Shown here piece after piece: positions 17,401-26,662 of a stretch of DNA of 64,000 nucleotides. Each line of letters begins with the position of its first letter. The first letter of the stretch is position 1. Below the pieces are notes generated by a model. It did not search any database. It had not been told where the DNA came from and was given only the letters and a program-made list of their open reading frames with translations. Source of the DNA: DATFES01 sp035457725 (GTDB lineage Bacteria > Pseudomonadota > Alphaproteobacteria > CACIAM-22H2). Position numbers and translations under genes: made by a program. The stretch covers positions 4,453 through 68,452 of the forward strand of contig DATIBC010000057.1 in assembly GCA_035457725.1 (NCBI GenBank), read 5' to 3'.

Positions 17401-17565
17401 GCCCTGCACTTCGGCGTTGAGGCTGCGCTCGATGATCGGCGCAAGGAAGCCGAGGGGGATCGGTCCGGCCGACAGCCGCCAGGCGAAAATCGCCGCCGCA
17501 GCCGCGACGATGACCACTATGCTCACGAGTACTTCGACGACAAGCTTGGAGAGGCGGATCACCAT
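14404..17565 (-). CDS. YhdP/AsmA-like inner-membrane protein (DUF3971 + AsmA_2)
   Basis: This very long protein (1053 residues) has one N-terminal membrane segment (about residues 8-30, VVEVLVSIVVIVAAAAAIFAW) followed by a repetitive beta-rich periplasmic region. The DUF3971 part lies in the first half. The AsmA_2 end near residue 960 reads NSVFGNIPLLGRIL, EKGGGLFAANYTISGP and STLAPGFLRGLF. YhdP, TamB and AsmA relatives form long grooves thought to move phospholipids to the outer membrane. The last 25 residues are polar and probably disordered. It is a single-gene unit convergent with tyrS and divergent from glnE. Family membership is secure; the exact role is inferred. Confidence 0.9.
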   Translation of the reverse strand: MVIRLSKLVVEVLVSIVVIVAAAAAIFAWRLSAGPIPLGFLAPIIERSLNAEVQGAQITFDETVLAWTGWERNLDLKVLNVTVSRGEGAMVARIPELDLSLSATALLRGVVAPVAIDVRRPRLTIIRTKEGGLRFGADAEGGAPQGVEEAGRAIPLIIGNFLREPDPTRPGGYLRQISITDGVTTIYDLADGRTWSVPDTDVTLFRNPAGLRADLGLTVKIEENEARLAANVSYSTGADRIEGQVRFTDIGLAQLRVVDSRLDRLSVLETTVSGVVDLAMALDGQVRSVGFNLAGPKGRIVSPAFFSEPIEFRQVRLMGEFSEGTQRLKIDEAALDLGETKIQASAEIDGLDDHPRLTATAAVRKVFVDDVGRLWPINASANARRWIIENLSKGVLEEGRFQLSVATDSGGGLVAEQVDGSFRFTGLSVQYLKGLPPVEKVAGTGKVGIDRVDLDASAGELGRLKVEGAKIALTDLGRDIELASIDVAVRGPLREQLELIDRPPLEFIKAIGLTPAQFDGNSMVRIGFKFPLLDRLKVEEIDMAVTADVSEFGLRDVVLGQDARDGTLAMRLNNKGLDIRGTLTVGQVPAQIEMVRNFQAGAQVIGETKARGTISSADRSAFGFDLRPVVDGPVDVSLVYTERRGGRSQLAADMKLDAATLAIVEQDWSKPPGVPANARVEMRLENGRPVDLPLLHASGGGLQVNGRGAFAANGKTLSRIDVDTLKVGLTDVRGRFARERHGISIDVEGKAFNGEPFLRDRGVGTAGTNRTAERPELRVVAKVDRLYLAPDRFFDQLSLDGFRSARRWERIDLHAQTPVAGGTSQPAAIDLKTDAAGRQTLYAHADNAGALLKIVGATPNIVGGKFELKGATDESIAGAPMVGKIEMGEFRVVNAPGLARILSIALLTGILDSLKGEGIGFTRLYGEFEAFDAEIKIRDARAYGSAMGITAKGTLDPDAESVKVGGTLVPAYALNSVFGNIPLLGRILVPEKGGGLFAANYTISGPIVDPEVSVQPLSTLAPGFLRGLFDLSEDGKGSPPSFEPDPNQRRDGQ

Positions 17566-17665
17566 TGGCGCTTGCCCTGCATTTCCTCAATTCACGCTCA
17601 AGCCATAAATTGTTCGCGCCACTTGACCCTCGCGCCGCGCATGCGCTCCAGTGTGAGCCAAAATC

Positions 17666-20650
17666 GTGCGAGAGGAAATGACCGAGTTCTTTTCCGGATT
17701 TGCCGAGGCGCGATGGCCCCAGCCCGGCGACCGCGATCGCGTCGCCCAGGAGCTTGCCGCTTGGCTGGCGGCGGCCGAGGAGATCGACGATCCGGAGACC
17801 CGCAGCCGCGCCAAGCGACTTAGCGGCATGAAACTCGTCAGGAATGCGCTCGCCGCCGTTTTCGGAAATTCTCCCTATCTCGCCGATTGCGCGTTACGCC
17901 AGCCGGGGTTCCTCGTCGACCTGCTAAGCGCCGGCCCCGACGAGGCCCTTCGCCGTCTCTCGGCCGAACTCGCCGCGACGCACCGCGCGTCGGCTTCGAT
18001 CGCCGACCTAATGGCTGGCCTCAGGATCGCCAAGCGCCGCGCCGCGCTGACGGTCGCGCTCGCCGATATCGCCGCGCTTTGGCCACTCGAGCGGGTCACT
18101 GCGGCGCTCAGCGACTTCGCCGAGCTGGCCCTCGACCTCGCGGCGCGACATTTGCTGCGCGAGGCGGCATCCGCCGGGGCGTTCCGACTGCCACATGCCG
18201 ATGATCCGGCGCGCGACTCGGGTCTGGCGATCATCGGCATGGGCAAGCTCGGCGCCCGTGAGCTCAATTATTCGAGCGATATCGACATCATCGTTCTGTA
18301 CGACGACGAGACGATCGAAACCGATTCACCGGAGGCGTTGCGACATCATTTCGTCCGGCTGGCGCGCGGGCTGGTCAAGATCATGCAGGAGAGCACGCCC
18401 GAGGGCTACGTCTTGCGCACCGATCTGCGGCTACGGCCCGATCCCGGTTCCACCCCTCTCGCCATATCGATGACCGCGGCGGAGATTTACTACGAAAGCT
18501 TCGGCCAGAACTGGGAACGCGCGGCGATGATCAAGGCGCGCGCCGTCGCCGGCGACATCGCCGCCGGACAAGCATTCCTTTCTCGGCTGCGGCCCTATGT
18601 CTGGCGCAAGCACCTCGATTTCGCGGCGATTCAAGACATCCACTCGATCAAGCGGCAGATCAACGCCCATCACGGCGGAGCGCGCATCGAACTCGGCGAA
18701 CACAACATCAAGATTGGCCGTGGCGGCATCCGCGAGATCGAATTTTTCGTGCAGACGCAACAGCTGATCTGGGGTGGCCGAACCCCATCGCTACGCAAGG
18801 CGGCGACGTGCGATGCGCTCGCCGCGCTCGCCGAAGCTGGGCGTGTACGCACCGATACCGCGGCCGAGCTGCAGGAATCGTATCGGTTCCTTCGGCAGGT
18901 GGAGCACCGCCTGCAGATGGTCGACGACAGGCAGACCCACAGCTTGCCCTCCGAAGGCCCGCGAATGGACGCACTGGCCGTCTTTCTGGGTTTCAAGAAC
19001 GGCAAGGAGTTCGGGAGCGAGATGCTGAAGCATTTGCGGCGCGTCGAGGGACATTACGCACGGCTGTTCGAGGAAGCGCCCACCCTATCGGGTCCCGGAA
19101 ATCTGGTTTTCACCGGCGCCGAAGACGACCCGGCGACCCTGCGAACGCTCGCCGAAATGGGGTACACGGATCCCAAACACGTCGCCGGGGCGATCCGCGG
19201 CTGGCATCATGGCCGCGTCCGCGCCATGCGCTCGGTCCGCGCGCGCGAATTGCTGACCGAACTGGTGCCCGCGTTGCTGCAGGCGCTGGCCCGCACGCCG
19301 CAACCCGACGCCGCATTGCGCAAGTTCGACGAATTTCTTGCCCGGCTGCCCGCCGGCGTGCAGCTCTTTTCGCTGTTTCACGCCAATCCCGGCCTGCTCG
19401 ATCTGGTCGCCGAGATCATGGGTGGCGCGCCGCGACTGGCGGAGACGCTTGCCCGTCACACCCACCTGCTTGACGCGGTGCTGAGCGAGGGATTCCTCAC
19501 CGCGCTGCCTGACCGCGCGTCGCTTGACGCCGATCTGGGCCGCGCGCTCGAGCAGGCGCGCGATTTTCAGGACGTGCTCGACATCGCACGGCGTTGGAAC
19601 GCCGAGCGGCAATTCCAGATTGGCGTGCAGCTCCTGCGCGGCGCCGCGACGCCCGAACGCGCCGGCGCGGCGCTGGCCGACGTCGCCGAGACGGTGATCG
19701 CGGCGATGCAGCCGGCGGTCGAAGCCGATTTCGCCCGCCAGCACGGTCAAGTCAAGGGCGGACGGCTCGCGGTCGTCGCCATGGGCAAGCTCGGTGGCCG
19801 GGAGATGACGATCACGTCCGACCTCGATCTGATCTTCATTTATGCCGCCGAGCCGAATATCGAGCAATCGACCGGCTCGCGCGGCCTGCCAGTGCCGCTT
19901 TTCTACGCTCGCCTCGCCAGCCGACTGATCAACGCGCTGACCGCATTGACCGGCGAGGGCCGCCTGTACGACGTCGACATGAGACTGCGCCCGTCGGGCA
20001 ATAAGGGTCCGCTGGCGACCAATCTCGATGGGTTTCTCGTCTACAATCGCGATTCGGCGTGGACTTGGGAAATTATGGCGCTGACGCGCGCTCGGCCGAT
20101 TACAGGACCGCCGGCGTTTCAGGCCGAGATTGCCGCTGCGATCCGTGACATTCTCACCCGCCCTCGCGACCCCCCCAAGCTGATCTCGGACATCGCGGCA
20201 ATGCGCGCGCTAATCGCCCGCGAGCATCCGTCACGCGATCCGTGGGAAGTCAAGCATTGGCGTGGTGGACTGATCGACGTCGAATTCATCGCGCAATATT
20301 TGCAGCTTCGGCACGGAACCGAGCGGCCTCAGATCCTCGCGACCAATACGCGGGAGGCTTTGGCCTCCGCGATGGCGGCTGGCGTGCTGGACGAGGAGGC
20401 GGGAGATGCCTTGATCGCGGCGCATCGCCTCTGGCAGGCGGTGCAGAGCCTGCTGCGACTTTGCGTCGAGGGACCATTCGACGCCAGCAACGCGCCCGAC
20501 GCGCTGAAACGGGCGCTGGCGCGTACGGCGGGCGCAAGCGATTTCACCGCGCTCGAAGCGCGCATGCTCGCCGACGCATCGCGTGTCAGACTGATCTTCG
20601 ATCGAATGATTCCCTCCGCCGAGGGCGGCGAGGCCGTGAAACGAGCCTAG
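17666..20650 (+). CDS. glnE: Glutamine synthetase adenylyltransferase GlnE
   Basis: GlnE adds and removes AMP on glutamine synthetase in response to PII state. The 994-residue protein contains both nucleotidyltransferase halves: the deadenylylase motif GMGKLGARELNYSSDIDII near residue 190 and the adenylylase motif AMGKLGGREMTITSDLDLI near residue 705. The metal-binding DIDI and DLDL pairs are intact. Two starts are possible, the GTG at 17666 and an ATG at 17678; the longer is listed, and neither has an ideally spaced ribosome site. bcp follows after 42 bases, so they may be co-transcribed. Confidence 0.95.
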   Translation: MREEMTEFFSGFAEARWPQPGDRDRVAQELAAWLAAAEEIDDPETRSRAKRLSGMKLVRNALAAVFGNSPYLADCALRQPGFLVDLLSAGPDEALRRLSAELAATHRASASIADLMAGLRIAKRRAALTVALADIAALWPLERVTAALSDFAELALDLAARHLLREAASAGAFRLPHADDPARDSGLAIIGMGKLGARELNYSSDIDIIVLYDDETIETDSPEALRHHFVRLARGLVKIMQESTPEGYVLRTDLRLRPDPGSTPLAISMTAAEIYYESFGQNWERAAMIKARAVAGDIAAGQAFLSRLRPYVWRKHLDFAAIQDIHSIKRQINAHHGGARIELGEHNIKIGRGGIREIEFFVQTQQLIWGGRTPSLRKAATCDALAALAEAGRVRTDTAAELQESYRFLRQVEHRLQMVDDRQTHSLPSEGPRMDALAVFLGFKNGKEFGSEMLKHLRRVEGHYARLFEEAPTLSGPGNLVFTGAEDDPATLRTLAEMGYTDPKHVAGAIRGWHHGRVRAMRSVRARELLTELVPALLQALARTPQPDAALRKFDEFLARLPAGVQLFSLFHANPGLLDLVAEIMGGAPRLAETLARHTHLLDAVLSEGFLTALPDRASLDADLGRALEQARDFQDVLDIARRWNAERQFQIGVQLLRGAATPERAGAALADVAETVIAAMQPAVEADFARQHGQVKGGRLAVVAMGKLGGREMTITSDLDLIFIYAAEPNIEQSTGSRGLPVPLFYARLASRLINALTALTGEGRLYDVDMRLRPSGNKGPLATNLDGFLVYNRDSAWTWEIMALTRARPITGPPAFQAEIAAAIRDILTRPRDPPKLISDIAAMRALIAREHPSRDPWEVKHWRGGLIDVEFIAQYLQLRHGTERPQILATNTREALASAMAAGVLDEEAGDALIAAHRLWQAVQSLLRLCVEGPFDASNAPDALKRALARTAGASDFTALEARMLADASRVRLIFDRMIPSAEGGEAVKRA

Positions 20651-20692
20651 CTGCCATGTCGTTCGAACCCAACGAGAAAGGACTCAATCGCC

Positions 20693-21172
20693 ATGCCTAC
20701 CGACGCGCGTGAGCTCGAGATCGGCGACAAGGCGCCGGATTTCGACCTGCCGACCGACGGAGCGGGGAAGCTGCGCCTGTCGGACCTGCGCGGTCGCAGG
20801 GTCGTGCTGTATTTCTATCCCAAGGACAACACCTCCGGATGCACCAAGGAGGCCTGCCGATTCAACGAGGAACTGCCCGACTTCCGCAAGTTAAAGGCGG
20901 AAATAGTCGGCGTATCGCGCGACAGCATCACCAGCCACGACGGCTTCAGGAAGAAATACCGCCTCGGCTTCAAGCTCGTCGCCGACGTCGACGGCAAGGC
21001 ATGCGCCGCCTACGGCACATGGGTCGAGAAAAGCATGTATGGCCGCAAATACATGGGAATCGATCGCGCGACGTTCTTGATCGACGAAAAGGGCGTGATA
21101 CGCGGAGTCTGGCGCAAGGTCAAAGTCCCCGGCCACGTCGAAGCCGTCTTGGCCGCGGCCAAAGCCTTGTAG
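20693..21172 (+). CDS. bcp: Thioredoxin-dependent peroxiredoxin (BCP type)
   Basis: This 159-residue AhpC/TSA-fold peroxidase reduces H2O2 and organic hydroperoxides. The peroxidatic cysteine is Cys50 and the resolving cysteine Cys55 in NTSGCTKEAC, the alpha2-helix arrangement of BCP/PrxQ enzymes. The catalytic proline, threonine and arginine environment is typical (YPKDNTSGCT, GIDRATFLI). A GAGAAAGGA ribosome site precedes the ATG. It follows glnE and converges on the GYD-domain gene across a 109-base gap containing a GC-rich hairpin. Confidence 0.95.
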   Translation: MPTDARELEIGDKAPDFDLPTDGAGKLRLSDLRGRRVVLYFYPKDNTSGCTKEACRFNEELPDFRKLKAEIVGVSRDSITSHDGFRKKYRLGFKLVADVDGKACAAYGTWVEKSMYGRKYMGIDRATFLIDEKGVIRGVWRKVKVPGHVEAVLAAAKAL

Positions 21173-21233
21173 CCTCGATCGGTATCGAGCGTCCCAGTCC
21201 GATTACGCGTTAAAGGTCACGGGCAGCCAGGGT

Positions 21234-21262
21234 CCTCGCGCCTGGCCGCAGCCAGCGCGAGG
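21234..21262. terminator. GC-rich hairpin between convergent bcp and the GYD gene
   Basis: CCTCGCGCCTGG (21234-21245) pairs with CCAGCGCGAGG (21252-21262) with one bulged C and a 6-base loop. It is centrally placed between two convergent genes, so it may end transcription both ways. No T-run follows on either strand, so it is not a canonical intrinsic terminator. Confidence 0.4.
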
Positions 21263-21281
21263 CCCACTGCCGACTTCGGGA

Positions 21282-21584
21282 TTACCGCTTTTTCTTGCCG
21301 CGCATCCCGGCGTTCTTGAGCGCCGTCACCATCGTCCGTTCGTCGAAGGCGGGACAACTGACGATCTTGCCGTAGCCCTGCTCACCGTACCACACCGAGA
21401 AGGCCAGCATCGCTTCGCTGCTCGGCGCGTCGACCACGTCGACGAAATCATAGACACCTTGCGTGTAGTACACGCTCTCGAGCCTGATCCCGAGCAGCTT
21501 CAGCTTGGCGCGCGCGGTCGTCGTGCGTTTTTCTTGCTTGGTCAGGAATTGCGGACTGAGCGTGCCGAGAAGTACGTACCTCAT
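21282..21584 (-). CDS. GYD-domain protein
   Basis: This is a 100-residue ferredoxin-like alpha+beta protein of the GYD family, with KLLGIRLESVYYTQGVYDFVDVVDAPSS as the characteristic region; the family's G-x-YD is seen as GVYD. These small proteins have no settled function and occur across bacteria. The C-terminus is basic (MRGKKKR). It lies 67 bases downstream of prfB on the same strand and may be the last gene of the amiC-mrcA-prfB run. The assignment is to a domain family only. Confidence 0.82.
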   Translation of the reverse strand: MRYVLLGTLSPQFLTKQEKRTTTARAKLKLLGIRLESVYYTQGVYDFVDVVDAPSSEAMLAFSVWYGEQGYGKIVSCPAFDERTMVTALKNAGMRGKKKR

Positions 21585-21651
21585 TGCTGGGACCTCCTGC
21601 CGGTTTGGGCCTGATTTAACACGTGCTGGCGCCGCGTCGTCGAGCGGTCAG

Positions 21652-22783
21652 CTATTCCGCGGCGCTTGCCGCGGCGCCGCCGCTGCCCTTGAGTCGCGCC
21701 GCGAGCGATGCTTCGAGAAAGCGGTCGATGTCGCCATCGAGCACGCCGGCGGTGTCGCTGGTCTCGACCGCTGTGCGCAGGTCCTTGACCATCTGATAGG
21801 GCTGCAGCACGTAGGATCGTATCTGATGGCCCCAGCCGATGTCGCTCTTCGACTCGTGCTCGGCCAAAGCGGCGGCTTCGCGCTTTTGCAGCTCCGCCTC
21901 GTACATCCGCGCGCGCAGCATTTTCCAGGCGCGTTCGCGGTTCTTGTGCTGCGAGCGCTCGGTCTGGCAGGCGACCACGATTCCCGTCGGAACATGGGTC
22001 AGACGCACCGCGCTCTCCGTTTTGTTGACGTGCTGGCCGCCCGCGCCCGAGGCGCGATAGACGTCGGTGCGCACGTCGCCTTCGCTGATCTCGATCTGAA
22101 TCGTGTCGTCGACCACCGGATAGACCCATACGGAGGCAAAGCTGGTATGGCGTCTCGCGTTCGAATCGAACGGCGAGATGCGGACCAGCCGGTGCACGCC
22201 GCTTTCGGTCTTGAGCCAGCCATAGGCATTCGGGCCGACGATTTTGAGGGTCGCCGACTTTATTCCCGCTTCCTCGCCTGGGCTGACCTCCTCGAATTCA
22301 GCCTTGTAGTCGTGACCCTCGGCCCAGCGCATGTACATGCGCAGGAGGATTTCCGCCCAATCTTGCGATTCGGTGCCGCCGGCGCCGGCGTGAATCTCGA
22401 GATAGGCGTCGTTGCCGTCGGCCTCACCGGACAGCAGCGCTTCGAGACCGCGCTTCTCCGCCGTCTCGCGCAACTTGGCGAGCGCCTGTTCGCCCTCTTT
22501 GATCGCCGCCGGATCGCCCTCGGCCTCGCCAAGCTCGATCAGCGTCATGGCGTCCTCAAGCTCGCGTTCGAGCGCGCGGAAACTGGCGAGCGCCTTGTCG
22601 AGCTGTGCCCGCTCGCGCAACAAGGCCTGCGCCTTTTGCGCGTCATTCCACAGCCCCGGATCGTTCGCTATCTCGTTCAGTTCAGCGAAACGCGCGACCG
22701 CCCGATCCCAGTCAAAGGTGCCTCCTCAGCAGTTCGAGCGACTGCTTGATTTCGGCGGCGATCGTGGAAATTTCTGCGCGCAT
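21652..22783 (-). CDS. prfB: Peptide chain release factor 2 (programmed +1 frameshift)
   Basis: RF2 recognises UGA and UAA stop codons. The gene is in two frames. A 23-codon leader runs from the ATG at 22783 to CTT at 22717-22715, where an in-frame TGA follows. After a +1 slip the frame continues DWDRAVARFAELNEIANDPGLWND and through the main body to 21652. The GGQ catalytic loop (SGAGGQHVNKTESAVRL) and the stop-recognition region SPFDSNARRHTSF are intact. The whole product is about 376 residues. It sits 40 bases after mrcA. The TGA is regulatory and the gene is not broken. Confidence 0.96.
22712..22726 (-). promoter_or_regulatory. prfB: prfB programmed +1 frameshift signal
   Basis: Minus strand: an internal Shine-Dalgarno AGGAGG (22726-22721) stands three bases before the slippery CTT (22717-22715), which is directly followed by TGA (22714-22712) and then C. 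This is the classic RF2 autoregulatory arrangement (SD, CUU, UGA, C). Slow UGA reading at low RF2 levels lets the ribosome slip forward and make more RF2. Confidence 0.95.
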
Positions 22784-22823
22784 GTCTCAAGGGAGTCCGT
22801 GATTGGTCAGTCGATCACCGGCC

Positions 22824-25235
22824 CTAGTATAACCCGCCGCCCTCGCTCGCCGGAACCGGCGTCGCGACCGCGCCGGCGACTCCAGGGCCGCCGTCGACCA
22901 GCGGGCCGCGCGGCGAGTTTTCGCTGCCGGGCTTGAATGCCTCCCAGATCGCTTTGGGATCGCTTGCCCGCGCGAACTCCCCCGAGGTCGGATTGACCCG
23001 CACCAGCCGGATGCCGGGCGGAATACGGAAGGGCGTCGACGCGCGGTTTTCCAGCACTTCGGCCATGAAGTCGCGGAACACCGGCAACGCTACCGAACTG
23101 CCGGTTTCGCGCTCGCCGAGCGTGCGCGGCGTGTCGAAGCCCATGAATACTCCCGCCACCAAGTCGGGCGTGAAGCCGATGAACCAGGTGTCGTGGCTGT
23201 CGTTGGTCGTGCCGGTCTTGCCGGCGAGCGGCCGTCGCAGTTCGACCAATCGGCGCGCCGTGCCGCGCTCCACGGCGCCCTGCATCATCGACACCATTTG
23301 GTAGGCGGTGGGGGCGTCGACCACGCGCTCGCGCAGGTCGGGAATCTGCGGCGCCGGCAGACCTGGCGACCATTGCGCGTCGCTGCATCCTTCGCATGGG
23401 CGCCTGTCATGCTTGAAGATCGTCCTGCCCGTACGATCTTGCACCCGGTCGATCCAGGTCGGAGTGATCTTGAGACCGCCATTGACCAGCATCGCGTACG
23501 CAGCAGTAAGCTTGAGCAGCGTCGTCTCGCCGGCCCCCAGCGCCATCGAAAGATGCGGCGGCATGGAATCGACGATGCCAAACCGCCTGGCGTAGTCGAC
23601 CACCTTCTCCATGCCGATGCTGTCGGCGAGCCGTACGGTCATCAGGTTGCGCGACTGCTCGATGCCGACGCGCATGGGGACGGGACCCAGAAAATCGCGT
23701 CCATAGTTCTTCGGCTTCCACAGCCCGAGTCCCACGCCTTGCTCCAGCGCCACCGGTCCATCGAGGATAATGCTGGTCGGGGTGAATCCGGAATTGAGCC
23801 CGGCCAGATAAACGAACGGCTTGAACGCCGAGCCGGGTTGGCGCTGCGCCTGCGTCACGCGGTTAAATTGGCTGGCCTCGAAGCTCCATCCGCCGGTCAT
23901 CGCCAGCACGCGCCCGGTATGAGGATCGAGCGAAACGACGGCGCCGCCGATGGCGGGAATCTGACGCAGCGCGTACTCGTCGCTTTTGCCCTCGATGCGC
24001 TCGACGACGACGATGTCGCCGACCGCAAGCGCATCGGCCGGCTGGCGCAATGGCGGGCCAAGCTTCTGATCTTCGAGCGTCTTTCGCGCCCAGCGCATCG
24101 CCTCAAAGGGAATCGAGCCCTTGGCGCCATTGGCGAAGCCGATGTCGGCGACATTCGGCGTCAGGGCGAGAACCGTGGCGATCTCCCAAGGTGCTAGCGC
24201 AGGGACGCGAGGCATCGCATTGAGCCGTTCGCGCCAAGCCGGCCCTGGTTCAATCTGGCCCAGCGCGCCGCGGTAGCCGTGCCTCCGGTCATAGGCGATG
24301 AGGCCGCTGCGCAGCGCGCGATCGGCGGCCGCCTGCAGCCGCGGGTCGAGCGTCGTACGCACCGAGAGCCCGCCTCGGTAAAGCTGGTTCTCGCCGTAAC
24401 GCGCCAAGATTTCGCGCCGCACTTCCTCGGCAAAATAGTCGGCACGGACCAGCACCGACTCGTCGCGCACTCGCAGCGTGATCGGCGTGTTGCGCGCCGC
24501 CTCGGCCTCGGCGGCGGAGATGATGCCGTCTTCGAGCATGCGCCCGAGGGCCCAGTCGCGACGCGCCTTCGCCGCCTCGGGATAGCGGGCGGGGTTATAA
24601 TTGTTGGGCGCCTTCGGCAGCGCGGCGAGGAACGCCGCCTCGGCGATGGTCAGGTCGTCGAGCGACTTATCGAAGTAGTAAAGCGCGGCGGCCGCCACGC
24701 CATAGGCGCTGGCGCCGAGGTAGATTTCGTTCATATACAGTTCGAGGATTTGCTCCTTGCTAAGCGCTTCCTCGATGCGCATCGCAAGCAACGCCTCGCG
24801 TACCTTGCGTTCGATCGACACCTCGTTCGTCAGCAAGAAGTTCTTGGCGACCTGTTGGGTGATTGTTGAGGCGCCCACCGGACGCCGGTTCTGGCCGAGT
24901 TGCGCCAGGTTGGTCAGCGCGGCGCGAACGATGTCGGGAAAACTGATGCCGTGATGGCTGTAAAAATTCTTGTCCTCGGCCGACAGGAACGCCTCGATGA
25001 CGAGTTTGGGAATGACCTCGATCGGCACGTAGAGCCGCCGTTCGGTGGCGAACTCGGCGAGGATGCGTCCATCGCCAGCGTGGACGCGGGTCAAGATCGC
25101 CGGCTGATATTTCGCCAGCTGCTGGTGATCGGGCAGTCCACGCCCAAAATGCCATATCGCCAGGGCCACCGCTCCGGCCCCGCCGACGATCGCGAGCACG
25201 AGAAGAATGAACAATGCGGTCAGCAGCTTACGCAT
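22824..25235 (-). CDS. mrcA: Penicillin-binding protein 1A
   Basis: This is an 803-residue bifunctional murein synthase. Residues 5-27 form the membrane anchor. The GT51 glycosyltransferase domain contains the catalytic region EDKNFYSHHG near residue 95. The transpeptidase domain has the active-site serine in PGSAFKP (about residue 470), SRN (about 528) and KTGTTND (about 673). Between them lies the OB-like insertion typical of PBP1A. The C-terminal 60 residues are low in complexity and rich in Gly/Pro. It is 86 bases downstream of amiC and 40 bases upstream of prfB, the usual alphaproteobacterial order. Confidence 0.96.
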   Translation of the reverse strand: MRKLLTALFILLVLAIVGGAGAVALAIWHFGRGLPDHQQLAKYQPAILTRVHAGDGRILAEFATERRLYVPIEVIPKLVIEAFLSAEDKNFYSHHGISFPDIVRAALTNLAQLGQNRRPVGASTITQQVAKNFLLTNEVSIERKVREALLAMRIEEALSKEQILELYMNEIYLGASAYGVAAAALYYFDKSLDDLTIAEAAFLAALPKAPNNYNPARYPEAAKARRDWALGRMLEDGIISAAEAEAARNTPITLRVRDESVLVRADYFAEEVRREILARYGENQLYRGGLSVRTTLDPRLQAAADRALRSGLIAYDRRHGYRGALGQIEPGPAWRERLNAMPRVPALAPWEIATVLALTPNVADIGFANGAKGSIPFEAMRWARKTLEDQKLGPPLRQPADALAVGDIVVVERIEGKSDEYALRQIPAIGGAVVSLDPHTGRVLAMTGGWSFEASQFNRVTQAQRQPGSAFKPFVYLAGLNSGFTPTSIILDGPVALEQGVGLGLWKPKNYGRDFLGPVPMRVGIEQSRNLMTVRLADSIGMEKVVDYARRFGIVDSMPPHLSMALGAGETTLLKLTAAYAMLVNGGLKITPTWIDRVQDRTGRTIFKHDRRPCEGCSDAQWSPGLPAPQIPDLRERVVDAPTAYQMVSMMQGAVERGTARRLVELRRPLAGKTGTTNDSHDTWFIGFTPDLVAGVFMGFDTPRTLGERETGSSVALPVFRDFMAEVLENRASTPFRIPPGIRLVRVNPTSGEFARASDPKAIWEAFKPGSENSPRGPLVDGGPGVAGAVATPVPASEGGGLY

Positions 25236-25321
25236 AACGGGGAGCGATCTCTCGGCGGCGGCAGGGGCGCATCGTCATGGCGCCCATTTGACCACAAAAA
25301 AAGTGACCGAGAAATGACCGG

Positions 25322-26632
25322 TCAACGCCGAACGGAGTGTTTGGCGAAATATTTATCCAATGAGCGAACGATGCCGGCGGCGACCTTTCTGCGGTGGTGC
25401 TGGCGGTTCAGCAGGCGCTCCTCGTCAGGATTTGAGAGATAACCGAGTTCGACCAAGATCGATGGGGTGTCGGGGGCCTTGAGCACGGCAAAGCCGGCGA
25501 AGCGGTGCGGCTTCGCCGGCAAAAGCGGGACGTCGTGCGCCAGCTCCTGTACCAGGACTCCGGCTAGGATGGCCGATTGATTGTTGGTTTCGCGCTGCGC
25601 CAGGTCGATCAAGATCGTCGCCACCTCGGGCGTCTCGTTGGACAGATCGACGCCGGCGATGATGTCGGCGCGATTTTCGCGTTGCGCCAGCGCCGCGGCT
25701 TCGGAATCCGAGGCGGTCTCCGACAACGTGTATATGGACGCGCCGCTAGTGTGACGGTTGCCGATCGAATCGGCGTGGATCGACACGAACAAATCGGCGT
25801 TCAGTGCGCGCGCTTTGGCGACGCGGTCGCGCAACCGGAGGAAAATGTCGCTGTCGCGCGTCAGATGAACGCGGTAGCGGCCGGTCGCCTCGAGCTGTTG
25901 CTTGACCTCGCGCGAAATGCCGAGCGTGACGTTCTTCTCCATTGTGCCGCGCGCGCCGATGGCGCCGGGATCGACGCCGCCGTGGCCAGGATCAATGACG
26001 ATGATCCGCTTGTCGCCGCTCCGCCGCGCGCTTGGCTTGGTCGCCTCGGGCTTGGGCGGTACCGTCACCGCCGTCGGGGTCGGCTTGGGGACCACCGTTA
26101 TGCGCGATCCCGGTGCGGCGGCAAGTTGGGGCGTGTCGACAACGCGGGCTGTCTCGCCCGCAACCTGTTTGAGATCGCTTCCCGATGGCGCCCACGGCTG
26201 GACGGCGGCCTGGAACTCAAGCGGCGACGCGCGCTCCAATTCGAAGATCAGGCGCTGCGCCTTCTTGGCGCCGGCAAGCGCGTAGCCGACTTTGCGGATT
26301 CGGGCGGGCGCCGAAAGATCGAACACCAGCCGCGACGTTTCGGTGTCGAACTGGCCGTAGCGGTAGCCGGCGATAACGCCCTTTGGGCTGTGCGTCACGC
26401 TGTTCAGACGGAAATCCAGCACCGGAAAGTCGACGACCAGCCGCATCGGCTCGCTGAGAAATAGCGCGCGGTACTCGGCACGCTGGCTTAGATCGACGGT
26501 GATCTGCGTCAGTCCGCCGATGTCGCGCACGGCGATAGCGCTGACCACCCCTTGCGTGGCCGCCAGTACGCCCGTGGTAGCCAAGGTCAGCGCGACCGCA
26601 AGCCCGGCCGTCACATGCCGTACAGCAAACAC
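25322..26632 (-). CDS. amiC: N-acetylmuramoyl-L-alanine amidase (AMIN + Amidase_3)
   Basis: This periplasmic zinc amidase cleaves the stem peptide from MurNAc at the division septum. The start is the GTG at 26632, with AGGGGA five bases upstream; an upstream in-frame ATG would put charged residues before the signal peptide. The 436-residue product has a signal peptide (MFAVRHVTAGLAVALTLATT), an AMIN domain (about residues 30-130), a Pro/Lys linker and the Amidase_3 domain with DPGHGGVDPGAIG (about 215), SIHADS (about 285) and LVELGYLSN (about 392). It is the first gene of the amiC-mrcA-prfB unit, divergent from rne. Confidence 0.94.
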   Translation of the reverse strand: MFAVRHVTAGLAVALTLATTGVLAATQGVVSAIAVRDIGGLTQITVDLSQRAEYRALFLSEPMRLVVDFPVLDFRLNSVTHSPKGVIAGYRYGQFDTETSRLVFDLSAPARIRKVGYALAGAKKAQRLIFELERASPLEFQAAVQPWAPSGSDLKQVAGETARVVDTPQLAAAPGSRITVVPKPTPTAVTVPPKPEATKPSARRSGDKRIIVIDPGHGGVDPGAIGARGTMEKNVTLGISREVKQQLEATGRYRVHLTRDSDIFLRLRDRVAKARALNADLFVSIHADSIGNRHTSGASIYTLSETASDSEAAALAQRENRADIIAGVDLSNETPEVATILIDLAQRETNNQSAILAGVLVQELAHDVPLLPAKPHRFAGFAVLKAPDTPSILVELGYLSNPDEERLLNRQHHRRKVAAGIVRSLDKYFAKHSVRR

Positions 26633-26662
26633 CGTAGTCCCCTGTCGCGAATCCAGAGTCGA

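Noticed and set aside
22712..22714. In-frame TGA near the start of prfB as evidence of a pseudogene
   Set aside because: It sits in the exact RF2 frameshift context (AGGAGG, CTT, TGA, C) and the main frame is intact.
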